Shown here: positions 37,797 to 45,876 of the stretch, one piece after another
Numbering within the stretch: position 1 is the first letter of the stretch
Layout: every line of letters starts with the position of its first letter
Made by a program: the position numbers and the translations under genes
Assembly (NCBI RefSeq): GCF_041261445.1
Contig: NZ_JBGCCU010000002.1
Coordinates: 62,001 to 126,000, forward strand
Source of the DNA: Catenulispora sp. EB89
Lineage (GTDB): Bacteria > Actinomycetota > Actinomycetes > Streptomycetales > Catenulisporaceae
Direction of reading: 5' to 3'
Length of the DNA stretch: 64,000 nt
The notes under the pieces: generated by a model
The model's database searches: none
What the model was told of the DNA's origin: nothing
What the model saw: only the letters and a program-made list of their open reading frames with translations

Positions 37797-38969
37797 GTGA
37801 GCACCCTCGACCAGCCTTCCCAGCATCCGCTGTCCTGGCTCGCCGGCCACGCGGACGAGCGCCGCGCCGCCGGGCTGCGCCGGACCCTGGTCCCGCGCGG
37901 CGCCGACTCGGCGCTGATCGACCTCGCGGGCAACGACTACCTCGGCCTGACCCGGCATCCGGAGGTCGTCGAGGGCGCGGTCGAGGCGGTGCGGCGCTGG
38001 GGCACCGGCTCCACCGGCTCGCGGCTGGTGACCGGGACCACGGAGCTGCACGCGGAGTTGGAGGCCGAGCTCGCCGCGCACGCCGGCATGGAGGCCGGCC
38101 TGGTGTTCTCCTCCGGCTACCTGGGAAACCTGGGCGTCATCACCGCACTGGCCGGCCGCGGCGACCTGATCGTCTCGGACAGCCTCAACCACGCCTCGAT
38201 CATCGACGCCGCGCGGCTGTCGCGGGCCCGGGTCACGGTCACTCCGCACAGCGATGTGGAGGCCGTCTCGCGGGTCCTGGCGGACCGGTCCGAGGAGCGG
38301 GCTCTGGTCGTCGTCGAATCCTTGTTCTCGGTGGACGGGGACACAGCACCCCTCAGAGAGCTCCACGAGGCCTGTAGAGCGCACGGCGCGGTCCTTGTGG
38401 TGGATGAGGCGCACGGGTTCGGTGTGGCCGGTCCTGAGGGCCGTGGAGCCGTTTTCGACGCCGGGCTCGCCGGACAGCCGGACGTGATCGTGGCCGCCAC
38501 CCTGTCCAAGGCGCTGGCCTCGCAGGGTGGGGCGATCCTGGGCTCGGCCGAGCTGGTCGCGCACCTGGTGGACGCCGCGCGGTCGATGATCTTCGACACC
38601 GGGCTGGCCCCGGCCGCGGCCGGGGCGGCGCTGGCCGCGCTGCGGGTGATCCGGCGCGACCCGGGGCTGCCGGAGCTGGTGCGGAAGCGGTCGTGGGAGA
38701 TCTACGAGCTGGCGCTGGCCCTCGGGCTGGAGGCCACTCCCCCGAGCGGCGCGGTGACGTCGATCATCATGGGCGCGCCCGAGGCCGCGGTGGCCGCGCG
38801 GGACTTCTGCCTGGAGCGCGGGCTGCACGTCGGCTGTTTCCGGCCACCGTCCGTCCCGGACGGAAAATCACGTCTCCGAGTGACGGCACGTGCGGATTTG
38901 TCCGACCTTGAGGCCGACCGGATCCGTTCGGTCTTGAGCGAACTCGCGGAGAATCCCGCACAGGTCTAG
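37797..38969 (+). CDS. bioF: 8-amino-7-oxononanoate synthase
   Basis: 390-residue PLP enzyme that condenses pimeloyl-ACP/CoA with alanine, the first committed ring step of biotin synthesis. Marks: IDLAGNDYLGLTRHPEV, GTGSTGSRLVTGTTELHAEL, VVVDEAHGFGVAGPEGRGA and the PLP-lysine segment ATLSKALASQGGAILGSAEL. Start GTG 37797 with no ribosome-binding site. bioD and bioB lie ~11 kb away; no bioA is seen in the window. Related C-acyl transferases (KBL) have a different active-site pattern. Confidence 0.92.
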   Translation: MSTLDQPSQHPLSWLAGHADERRAAGLRRTLVPRGADSALIDLAGNDYLGLTRHPEVVEGAVEAVRRWGTGSTGSRLVTGTTELHAELEAELAAHAGMEAGLVFSSGYLGNLGVITALAGRGDLIVSDSLNHASIIDAARLSRARVTVTPHSDVEAVSRVLADRSEERALVVVESLFSVDGDTAPLRELHEACRAHGAVLVVDEAHGFGVAGPEGRGAVFDAGLAGQPDVIVAATLSKALASQGGAILGSAELVAHLVDAARSMIFDTGLAPAAAGAALAALRVIRRDPGLPELVRKRSWEIYELALALGLEATPPSGAVTSIIMGAPEAAVAARDFCLERGLHVGCFRPPSVPDGKSRLRVTARADLSDLEADRIRSVLSELAENPAQV

Positions 38970-38974
38970 ACATC
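38961..38974. promoter_or_regulatory. Candidate DasR site 1 upstream of nagA
   Basis: CAGGTCTAGACATC contains the palindromic core GTCTAGAC of the DasR-responsive element (ACTGGTCTAGACCACT-type) with weaker outer bases. It overlaps the bioF stop codon and lies ~20 bp from site 2. Confidence 0.5.
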
Positions 38975-38978
38975 CACA

Positions 38979-38994
38979 AATGGTCTAGTCCACA
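38979..38994. promoter_or_regulatory. Candidate DasR site 2 upstream of nagA
   Basis: AATGGTCTAGTCCACA carries TGGTCTAG-T-CCA, one base from the core dre element TGGTCTAGACCA. It ends 10 nt before the nagA start codon, overlapping the likely -10 region (CACAAT), where bound DasR would block RNA polymerase. Confidence 0.7.
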
Positions 38995-39004
38995 ATCTTT
39001 TCTC

Positions 39005-40213
39005 GTGACCAGCATCTCTGCTCCGCGCGTCCTGCTGGACGGACGCCTGGTGGGACCCGCCACCGTCGTCGTCGACGACGGCGTCGTGGCCGAGGTGCTG
39101 GACGGCGCTTCGCCCGAGGCCGACATAACCCTGGACTCCGGCGTGCTCACGCCGGGTCTGGTGGACATCCAGACCAACGGCTGCTTCGGCGTCGACTTCA
39201 TCACCGCCTCCGACGACGACTGGCGGCTGGTCTCCGACCGGCTGCCGGGCACCGGCGTGACGGCGTTCCAGCCGACGTACATCACCGCGCCGCTGGAGAC
39301 CCTGCTCGCGGGGGTGGAGCGGGCCGGTGCGGTCTTCGGCTCCCTGCGGGGCGCGCAGGCGATGGGGGTCCACCTGGAGGGACCGTTCCTGTCGCCGCTG
39401 CGCCCCGGGGTCCACGACCCCCGGTACCTGGTCGAGCCGACGCCGGAGCGCGTCGGCTCGATCCTGGCGACCCGGACCGCCGAGGGCACCCGCGGCGTGG
39501 TCACGATGGTGACCCTGGCCCCGGAGCTCGACGGCGCCCTGGAGGCGGTACGGCGCCTGTCCGAGGGCGGCGTGCGGGTCTCGCTGGGGCACACCGACGC
39601 GCTGGCCGCGCAGGTGCTCGCCGCGGCGGACGCCGGCGCGAGCCTGGTCACGCACATCTTCAACGCCCAGCGCCCGCTGAACCACCGCGAGCCCGGGGTC
39701 CCCGGCGCCGCGCTGTACGACTCCCGGTTCACCTGCGGGCTGATCGCCGACCTGCACCACGTGGCCCCGGAGATCTGCACACTGGTCTGGCGCGCGGCCG
39801 GCGGCCGGGTGGCACTGGTGACGGACGCCATAGCGGCGGCCGGAATGCCGCCCGGCGAGTACGAGTTGTCGGGGATCAAGGTTCACCTCGGCGAGGACGG
39901 CGTGCCGCGGGACGCGGCCGGCGTCATCGGCGGCTCGGCGCTGACCCTGGACCGCGCGGTCCGCAACCTGGTCGGCATCGGCCTGGACGAGGCCTCGGTG
40001 CTGGTCGCGGCCACCCGGGTGCCCGCCGACGCGCTGGGCCGGACCGATCTGGGCCGCATCGCCCCCGGCGCCCGCGCCGACCTGGTGTGGTTCGACGACG
40101 GGTACCACCCGCTGCACACCTGGGTCGCAGGGCGTAGCGTATTCGAGGCCGGTTCCGGCGCCCAGGCGCCGGACGGGCCCCACAGACTGGCGAGGGAGCA
40201 CCAGCCCGCCTAG
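39005..40213 (+). CDS. nagA: N-acetylglucosamine-6-phosphate deacetylase
   Basis: 402-residue amidohydrolase that converts GlcNAc-6-P to GlcN-6-P and acetate. Visible sites: DIQTNGCFGVDF (start of the barrel), the metal Glu in GVHLEGPFLSPLR, His in VSLGHTDALAAQ and LVTHIFNAQRPLNHREPG, and the catalytic Asp in VALVTDAIAAAGMPPGEYEL. Start GTG 39005. Two DasR-like sites in its promoter link it to the das genes 3-10 kb downstream; in Streptomyces nagA is a DasR target. Confidence 0.94.
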   Translation: MTSISAPRVLLDGRLVGPATVVVDDGVVAEVLDGASPEADITLDSGVLTPGLVDIQTNGCFGVDFITASDDDWRLVSDRLPGTGVTAFQPTYITAPLETLLAGVERAGAVFGSLRGAQAMGVHLEGPFLSPLRPGVHDPRYLVEPTPERVGSILATRTAEGTRGVVTMVTLAPELDGALEAVRRLSEGGVRVSLGHTDALAAQVLAAADAGASLVTHIFNAQRPLNHREPGVPGAALYDSRFTCGLIADLHHVAPEICTLVWRAAGGRVALVTDAIAAAGMPPGEYELSGIKVHLGEDGVPRDAAGVIGGSALTLDRAVRNLVGIGLDEASVLVAATRVPADALGRTDLGRIAPGARADLVWFDDGYHPLHTWVAGRSVFEAGSGAQAPDGPHRLAREHQPA

Positions 40214-40447
40214 CCCTGACAGGCGCGGGACGGGTGTTTCCGACCAGGCCGCCCCCCGGCGGCAACGCACGACGAGGCTCCGCACGCCTCGCCGGACGGC
40301 CGGGACGGCGGCGAACCAAGAAGGCCGCGGGCTAGCGCGGCGGTGGAGGTTGAGGGGCCGAAACCGCCGCGGGCCCGGGGCCGGAAGGCCACCGAACCCG
40401 CCGCGAACCCGTCGCGAGCCAGTCGCGAGCCATGGGAAAGTGCGGCC

Positions 40448-40476
40448 GGGGCGTCTCGCGCCCCATGAGACGCCCC
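40448..40476. terminator. Hairpin downstream of nagA
   Basis: Perfect 10-bp stem GGGGCGTCTC (40448-40457) / GAGACGCCCC (40467-40476). It lies in the 322-bp gene-free stretch between nagA and the convergent membrane-protein gene; the first ~230 bp of that stretch (40214-40447) hold nothing I recognise. Confidence 0.6.
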
Positions 40477-40481
40477 CATGG

Positions 40482-40514
40482 CGAAGGCCCGCCGAGATGA
40501 TCGGCGGGCCTTCG
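40482..40514. terminator. Bidirectional terminator between convergent genes
   Basis: Perfect 14-bp stem CGAAGGCCCGCCGA (40482-40495) / TCGGCGGGCCTTCG (40501-40514) with a 5-nt loop. Confidence 0.75.
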
Positions 40515-40535
40515 TCGTGCCGGTGCTGCTTCTCG

Positions 40536-41429
40536 CTACTTCTCCAGCGCCTGCTGCATGTCGGCAAGGACCTTCGCGTCATCCGCAGTGCTCGTGAAGG
40601 CGGGGCCGAACTGGTTCTCCATCAGCATCGCGACCCGATTCCCCGACCGCACCACCCAGTCATGGGTGTCCGACGGCAGGTTCCGCACGCCGCTGTCCTG
40701 CTGGAGCGACAGCCACGACAACCCGTAGCCGGTGCTGACGCCGGGCACCGGCTTCGGCTGGGCGGCGCCGGAGCCGCACCCGGGCGCGGTGCCGGCGTGC
40801 CGGGCGTCGGCCAGGAAGGCCGAAGCCGTGGCCTCGTCGGGGAACGTGTAGACCGTGTAGATGCCCTCCGCGTGGTGCGTCGTGTCGTATCCGTTGGCCC
40901 ACATGTTCATTCCGGTGACCGGGAAGGTCTTCATCTTGGGCGTATCGCCAGTGGGCTGATAGCAGCCCGGGTCGGGGGTGCCCACCGATGTGACGGGGCC
41001 GCGCGGGTTCGACAGCTGCGGATTCCAGTGGACCAGGTCGTACCAGGGCCACAGCTGCGCCGGCAGCAAGCCGTCGCCGTGCGCCGACGCCGGGGCCGAC
41101 TCCGTGACCGGCGTGGGCACACTGGCCGAGTGCCCCGCCGTCGTCGGTGTCGTCGGTGTCGTCGGTGTCGTCGGTGTCGTCGGTGTCGTCGGTGCTGTGG
41201 CGGTCGTCGTGACCGCCGCGGCCGTCGTGACCCCGCCGCCGGCCCCGCCCAGCGAGGCGGTCACTCCGAAGGCGCCGCCGACCGCGGCCACCCCGAGCAC
41301 CGCCGCCCCGCCGCGGGCCCGCAGCGAGCGCCTGCGGCCCCGCCGCAGCGCGTCCGCGGCGCCGGGCAGCCCGCCGCGCGCGACGCCGTCCTCCACGGCC
41401 CGCGCGAGGGCTTCGTCGAACTCAGACAT
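40536..41429 (-). CDS. Membrane-anchored protein, ECF-sigma partner, function unknown
   Basis: 297-residue protein with a ~45-residue cytosolic N-terminus (SEFDEALARAVEDGVARGGL), one membrane helix (GAAVLGVAAVGGAFGVTASL), a Thr/Pro linker with six TPT repeats, and a ~180-residue extracytoplasmic domain with two cysteines. It overlaps the preceding ECF sigma gene by 8 bp, so it is probably its anti-sigma or sensor. It lacks an obvious zinc anti-sigma motif (HxxxCxxC). The ATG 41429 has a GGAG box just upstream. Confidence 0.75.
   Translation of the reverse strand: MSEFDEALARAVEDGVARGGLPGAADALRRGRRRSLRARGGAAVLGVAAVGGAFGVTASLGGAGGGVTTAAAVTTTATAPTTPTTPTTPTTPTTPTTAGHSASVPTPVTESAPASAHGDGLLPAQLWPWYDLVHWNPQLSNPRGPVTSVGTPDPGCYQPTGDTPKMKTFPVTGMNMWANGYDTTHHAEGIYTVYTFPDEATASAFLADARHAGTAPGCGSGAAQPKPVPGVSTGYGLSWLSLQQDSGVRNLPSDTHDWVVRSGNRVAMLMENQFGPAFTSTADDAKVLADMQQALEK
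41140..41193. repeat. 9-bp minisatellite in the Thr/Pro linker
   Basis: Six tandem copies of GTCGTCGGT, in frame, encoding the (Thr-Pro-Thr) linker of the ECF-sigma partner protein. Copy number could vary without breaking the frame. Confidence 0.85.
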
Positions 41430-41940
41430 AGTTCTCCGTCTCCTGGTTCTCGTCGGCGTACTCGGAGACATGGCCGGCCAGCGTGCGGCGGCCCCGGGCC
41501 AGCCGGGACTTCACCGTGCCGGTCGGCGTGGCGGTCTCTGCGGAGATCTCCTCCACGGTCAGGCCCACCAGGTGGTGCAGCACGATCGCCCGCCGCTGGT
41601 CGGCGGGGATCTCGCGCAGCGCCGCGACCAGCGCCAGCCGGTCCGGCGAGGTGCCCGGCTCCGCTTCGGGCCGGGCCCCGCGCCGGTGCGCGCGGAGCCT
41701 GCTGACCGTCCGGCGCCAGGAACTCACCGCGATGCGGTAGGCGACGGTGCGGACCCAGGCTTCCGGGTCCTCGTAGTCGGCCACCCGGCTCCAGCGCTGC
41801 CAGGCCCGTGCGTAGGCCTCCTGGAGCGCGTCCTCGGCCTCGGCCAGATCGCCGACCATCGCGTACACATGGCCGAGCAGCCGGCGTGACGAGGCGCTGT
41901 AGAACGCCTCGAAGTCCGCCTCCGATCTCGCTGAACCCAT
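41422..41940 (-). CDS. SigE-family ECF RNA polymerase sigma factor
   Basis: 172-residue extracytoplasmic-function sigma factor. Region 2: FEAFYSASSRRLLGHVYAMV, DLAEAEDALQEAYARAWQRW; region 4: REIPADQRRAIVLHHLVGLT and TPTGTVKSRLARGRRTLAGH. Short and without extra domains. I use ATG 41940 (MGSARSEADFEAF), preceded by GGGGCGG; an upstream ATG (41994) would add an Arg-rich stretch. It is the first gene of a two-gene operon with the membrane protein. Confidence 0.9.
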   Translation of the reverse strand: MGSARSEADFEAFYSASSRRLLGHVYAMVGDLAEAEDALQEAYARAWQRWSRVADYEDPEAWVRTVAYRIAVSSWRRTVSRLRAHRRGARPEAEPGTSPDRLALVAALREIPADQRRAIVLHHLVGLTVEEISAETATPTGTVKSRLARGRRTLAGHVSEYADENQETENYV

Positions 41941-42050
41941 CAGATCCCGCCCCTTGTCGTCCGAGGGTGGCGATCGGCGCCACCGATCGGACACGCCCCG
42001 GCCCCGTCCCGGGTTCCCTCCGGAGGAGAGAAATCCTCAAAGAACCTCAG

Positions 42051-42095
42051 AAAAACCCGGGGCCCGCCGGTCATGTCGGACCGGCGGGCCCCGGG
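42051..42095 (-). terminator. Intrinsic terminator of the das/SIS operon
   Basis: Perfect 17-bp stem CCCGGGGCCCGCCGGTC (42056-42072) / GACCGGCGGGCCCCGGG (42079-42095), followed on the minus strand by TTTTT. It closes the minus-strand gene block that includes the SIS protein. Confidence 0.85.
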
Positions 42096-42127
42096 CCCAC
42101 TGAAGCAGATGCGGAAGCAGATGCGGC

Positions 42128-43177
42128 TCAGTGTGTCTGCGTCACCTTTGCCAAGGCCCGCGGCGCGTCCGGGTTCAGACCCCGGCTCATCGTCACGTGG
42201 TAGGCCAGTTGCTGCAACGGCAGGATCTCCAGGATCGGCGCCAGCTCCTCCGGGACGCCCGAAGGGAGCACGAAGCCTGCTGTAGCGCCTGCGACGTGCT
42301 CGGCGGAACCGACCACGACCAGGTCGGCGCCGCGCTCGCGCAGCCGCTCCAGCACCGGCTCCAGCGCCGTGCCGCCGGCGCCCTCGGCCGCCACCGCGAC
42401 CACCGGGCTGACGTTGTCGACCATGGCCAGCGGGCCGTGCAGCAGGTCCGCGCCGGAGAAGGCGTGGGCCGGCAGGTAGCTGGTCTCCATGATCTTCAGC
42501 GCGGCTTCGCGCACGGTCGGGTACGAGTACCCGCGCGCGGTCAGCACCAGCCGGGAGGCGAAGCGGTAGCGCTGCGCCAGGTCGACCACCTCGGACTCCC
42601 GGGCCAGCACCGCGGCGGCCAGCTCCGGCAGCGCCCGGGCCGCCGAGCCGTCGCCGCCGCGCAGGGCGTCCACCAGGAGCCACAGCGTCAGCAGCTCCGC
42701 GGTGTACGTCTTGGTCGCCGGAAGAGCCAGCTCCGGACCCGCCAGGACGTCCAGAGACAGCTCAGAGGCCTGGTTCACCGGCGAGCCGGCGACGTTGGTG
42801 ACGGCCAGCGTCAGCCCGCCGCGCGCCTTCGCCATCTCGGTGTACGCCACCAGGTCCGGCGAGCCGCCGGACTGCGAGACCGTCACGCAGAGCACGTCCC
42901 GCAGGTCCGGCTCGGCCCGGTAGGCCGTCGTGGTCGACATCGACGTCAGCCCGACCGGCAGCCCGAGCGCGATCTCCATGAGGTACTTGGCGTAGTACGC
43001 CGCGTTGTCGCTGGTACCGCGGGCGGTGAGCAGCGCGAAGCGCGGCCGGGCCGCTTTCACGCGCTCGGCCGTCTCGCGGATGCGCGGCAGTCCCTCGGTG
43101 AGGATCCGTTCGAGGACCGCCGGCTGTTCGGCGATCTCGCCGGCCATGATTTCGCCGGGCGTCGCTTCGCCGGGCAT
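42128..43177 (-). CDS. SIS-domain sugar-phosphate isomerase/deaminase (GlmS-C-like, NagB-II candidate)
   Basis: 349-residue protein with two SIS domains and no glutaminase domain. SIS1: ARFALLTARGTSDNAAYYAK-like start and VTVSQSGGSPDLVAYTE; SIS2: ARGYSYPTVREAALKIMETS and DLLHGPLAMVDNVSPVV, ending in RGLNPDAPRALAKVTQTH. This is the pattern of GlmS isomerase-domain homologues such as AgaS and the NagB-II GlcN-6-P deaminases. It sits directly after the GH3 gene, where Streptomyces has nagB. I place the start at ATG 43177 (AGGTGGG 7 nt upstream); GTG 43189 and ATG 43147 are alternatives. Reaction inferred: GlcN-6-P to fructose-6-P plus ammonia. Confidence 0.82.
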   Translation of the reverse strand: MPGEATPGEIMAGEIAEQPAVLERILTEGLPRIRETAERVKAARPRFALLTARGTSDNAAYYAKYLMEIALGLPVGLTSMSTTTAYRAEPDLRDVLCVTVSQSGGSPDLVAYTEMAKARGGLTLAVTNVAGSPVNQASELSLDVLAGPELALPATKTYTAELLTLWLLVDALRGGDGSAARALPELAAAVLARESEVVDLAQRYRFASRLVLTARGYSYPTVREAALKIMETSYLPAHAFSGADLLHGPLAMVDNVSPVVAVAAEGAGGTALEPVLERLRERGADLVVVGSAEHVAGATAGFVLPSGVPEELAPILEILPLQQLAYHVTMSRGLNPDAPRALAKVTQTH

Positions 43178-43189
43178 GACGTCGCCCAC

Positions 43190-44974
43190 CTAGACCGTTC
43201 CCTCCGTCAGGAGCCGGGCGACGGCGAGCCCGGACACCAGCGCCGCGCCGTGCGTGGCGATCAGCGTCGCCCCGCCGGACTTCTCCCCCCGACCGTAAGC
43301 GATCCCCATCTCGACCACGATCGCGTCGGGCCGGACGGCGGTCACGGCGGCCACGGCGGCGGCCATCCAGGCGTGCCGGTGCGCGTCGCGCACCACCAGC
43401 ACCAGCGGACGGCCCGCGGCGGCAGCCACGGCTTCCGACACCCCGGCCGAGGTGTACGGGAGGGCGGCGAGCCGCGGGCGCACCGCGGCCAGCGCGGCGG
43501 CGGTGTCGTCGTCGCCGGCGAAACTGGTCGCGGAGCCGGGCTCCACGAACCGCGTGGCCACGGAGCCGGCCGGGAGTTCGGACAGCACCGGGCTCAGGCC
43601 CCAGGGCACCGCGTTGCCGGCGGCGTTGTTGGCCAGCGGCACGAACTCCAGGATCGACGCCGGACCGGTCAGCGGGGCCAGCGGGACGCCGGAGACCGTG
43701 ACGGCGCGCAGCGCGGCGGTCAGGCCTATCTGCGCGGCGTCATCGGAGTCGGCCGCAGCCGAGACCGCGACCGCCGGCGAGGCCGAGGCCGAAGCCAGGC
43801 CCGAAGCCGAAGCCGAACCCGAGGCCAGGCCCGAAGCCGAACCCGGTCCCGAACCCGACGCCGAAGCCGGGACGCCGTTCGCCGACACCGACACCGACGC
43901 CGCCCCCGAGGAGCTGCCGGCGCCGGCGTCACCCCCGGCAGCGTGCGTCCCCTCCACGGTCGCACGCTGCGCGGCGGCCCACGCCCCCAGCTCCCGCACC
44001 CGCGTCGCGGCGTCGTGCAGCCGCTCGGCGGGCAGCCGGCCCGCGCGCACCGCGTCGACCAGCGCGTCCCGCAGCATCAGGTAGTCGCACTCGTCGCGCA
44101 GCCCGCCGCCGACGCAGACCGCGTCGACGCCCGCGGCCAGCGCCAGGACCGTCCCCTCGGCGATCCCGAAGGTGTCGGCGATGGCGGCCATCTCGATGCC
44201 GTCGGTGACCACCAGCCCGGTGAAGCCGAGCTCGCCGCGCAGCAGGTCCACCAGGACCTTGCGGCTCATGGTCGACGGGAACTCCGGGTCGTAGCGCGGG
44301 GCCAGGATGTGCGCGGTCATCACCGACTTCACCCCGGCTTCGATCGCGGCCCGGAACGGCGCCAGGTGCTTGGCCCACTCCTCGTCGGAGTGCTGCACCA
44401 GCGGCAGCCCGTGGTGGGAGTCCACCGCGGTGTCGCCGTGGCCGGGGAAGTGCTTGGCGCACCCGGCCACGCCGGCCCCCTGCAGGCCCCTGACGTACGC
44501 CGCGACGTTGCGCGCCGCCACGCCCGGATCGGACCCGAAGGACCGGGTGCCGATCACCGGGTTGTCCGGGTTGGTGTTCAGGTCCGCGTCCGGCGCGTAG
44601 TTCAGGTTGATGCCGGCCCGCCACAACGAGCGCCCGATCTGCCGGGCGACCGTCTCGGTCAGCTCCGGGTCGTCCACGTACCCCAGGGCGTAGTTGCCCG
44701 GGAACGCCGACCCGGTGGCGACGTCCAGCCGGGTGACGTCGCCCCCTTCCTCGTCCACCGCGACCAGCACGTGCGGGTTCTCGGCCCGCAGCGCCGCCGA
44801 CAGCTCGCCGGTGCGTTCCGGCGTCGCGGCTATGTTCCGTCCGTAGTAGGCGACCCCGCCCAGGCCGTCCTCCGTCAGGGCGCGACGCACCCAGTCGGGA
44901 ACCCGGCCGGAGTCGTCGTTGACGAACCCCGGCTGGAGGACGGCGGCGGCGTCGCGCAGCAGTTGTTCTCCCAC
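43190..44974 (-). CDS. Glycoside hydrolase family 3 beta-N-acetylhexosaminidase (DasD-like)
   Basis: 594-residue cytosolic enzyme (no signal peptide). NagZ-type signature KHFPGHGDTAVDSHHGLP near residue 180 carries the catalytic His-Asp; the nucleophile Asp is in LVVTDGIEMAAIADTFG. After the ~360-residue barrel comes a ~65-residue Ser/Ala/Gly-rich linker (SASGLASGSASASG) encoded by a repeat, then a ~200-residue second domain. It should split imported chitobiose into GlcNAc. Start GTG 44974 behind GGGGGA. It follows dasC, as dasD does in S. coelicolor. Confidence 0.88.
   Translation of the reverse strand: MGEQLLRDAAAVLQPGFVNDDSGRVPDWVRRALTEDGLGGVAYYGRNIAATPERTGELSAALRAENPHVLVAVDEEGGDVTRLDVATGSAFPGNYALGYVDDPELTETVARQIGRSLWRAGINLNYAPDADLNTNPDNPVIGTRSFGSDPGVAARNVAAYVRGLQGAGVAGCAKHFPGHGDTAVDSHHGLPLVQHSDEEWAKHLAPFRAAIEAGVKSVMTAHILAPRYDPEFPSTMSRKVLVDLLRGELGFTGLVVTDGIEMAAIADTFGIAEGTVLALAAGVDAVCVGGGLRDECDYLMLRDALVDAVRAGRLPAERLHDAATRVRELGAWAAAQRATVEGTHAAGGDAGAGSSSGAASVSVSANGVPASASGSGPGSASGLASGSASASGLASASASPAVAVSAAADSDDAAQIGLTAALRAVTVSGVPLAPLTGPASILEFVPLANNAAGNAVPWGLSPVLSELPAGSVATRFVEPGSATSFAGDDDTAAALAAVRPRLAALPYTSAGVSEAVAAAAGRPLVLVVRDAHRHAWMAAAVAAVTAVRPDAIVVEMGIAYGRGEKSGGATLIATHGAALVSGLAVARLLTEGTV
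43794..43841. repeat. Hexamer-based repeat in the GH3 linker
   Basis: The 18-mer GCCAGGCCCGAAGCCGAA occurs at 43794-43811 and 43824-43841, within a longer array of GAAGCC-like hexamers (about 43775-43870). In the gene's minus-strand frame it gives Ala-Ser-Gly repeats. The same GGCTTC/GAAGCC hexamer, in the other orientation and frame, builds the LRR-protein tail. Confidence 0.7.
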
Positions 44975-44988
44975 GCGCGCCGTTCCCC

Positions 44989-45876
44989 CTACCCCTTCAC
45001 CGCGCCGGCGGTCAGACCGGTCGCGATGTTCTTCTGGATGGCCAGGAACAGGATGACCACGGGGATCGAGGTGATCGTGGCGCCGGCCATCAGCACGCCC
45101 CAGTCGGTGCCGCGCGAGCCGGTGGCGGTCTGGACCAGCCAGGCCATCATGTTCTGCTTGCGGGGGTCGTGGTTGATGGTGGTGATCAGGATGAACTCGT
45201 TCCAGGCCTGGATGAAGCCGTAGACCGAGGTCGCGACCAGGCCGGGGCCGGTCAGCGGCAGGATGATGCGGAAGAAGGTCTGCCAGCGGCTGCAGCCGTC
45301 GACCATCGCCGCCTCGTCCAGCTCGCGCGGGATGTTGGTGATGAAGCCGCGCAGCGTCCAGACCGTGTAGGGCACCGAGAACACCAGGTAGGTGAGGATG
45401 ATGCCGTAGAGGGTGTCGGTCATGTTCAGGTTCTGCAGGGTCTGCGTCACCGGGATGACCAGCACGATCAGCGGGACCATCTGCACCAGCAGGACGGTGA
45501 AGATGATCACCTTCTTGCCGGCGAAGTGGAACCGGGCGATGGCCAGCGCGCCGAAGAACCCGACGACCAGCGACACCACCACCGCGCCGAGCGTGATCAC
45601 GACGCTGTTCCACAGGTCGATGCCGAAGTTCGAGGCCTGGAAGGCCCCGGTGAAGTTGCGGAACGTGGGGTGCTCGGGGATGAAGTGCGGCGTGTAGTTC
45701 TGCCACTCGCTGAGCCGCTTCAGCGAGGTGTTGAGCATCCAGTAGACCGGGAAGCCCATCACCACGAAGACCAGGATGCCCAGGGTGTTCCAGGCGGCCT
45801 TCTTGCCCTTCTTGCGGCCCGAGCCGGGACGCGGGGCGACGGTCCGGCGACGGCCGGGATTGATGTCGACGCTCAT
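44989..45876 (-). CDS. dasC: Chitobiose-type ABC transporter permease DasC
   Basis: 295-residue MalG-type permease with six predicted helices; N-terminal basic segment RRRTVAPRPGSGRKKGKKA, then helices. The EAA loop is DEAAMVDGCSRWQTFFRIIL. Start ATG 45876 shares one base with the dasB stop (TGATG). With dasA, dasB and an unlinked MsiK-like ATPase (not in the window, as usual in Streptomyces) it imports N,N'-diacetylchitobiose. Substrate is inferred from locus and DasR sites. Confidence 0.88.
   Translation of the reverse strand: MSVDINPGRRRTVAPRPGSGRKKGKKAAWNTLGILVFVVMGFPVYWMLNTSLKRLSEWQNYTPHFIPEHPTFRNFTGAFQASNFGIDLWNSVVITLGAVVVSLVVGFFGALAIARFHFAGKKVIIFTVLLVQMVPLIVLVIPVTQTLQNLNMTDTLYGIILTYLVFSVPYTVWTLRGFITNIPRELDEAAMVDGCSRWQTFFRIILPLTGPGLVATSVYGFIQAWNEFILITTINHDPRKQNMMAWLVQTATGSRGTDWGVLMAGATITSIPVVILFLAIQKNIATGLTAGAVKG

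Noticed and set aside
43183-43198. GGTCTAG at the GH3 stop as another DasR site
   Set aside because: Only the left half fits (GGTCTAGGTGG); it arises from the stop codon context and lies inside an operon.
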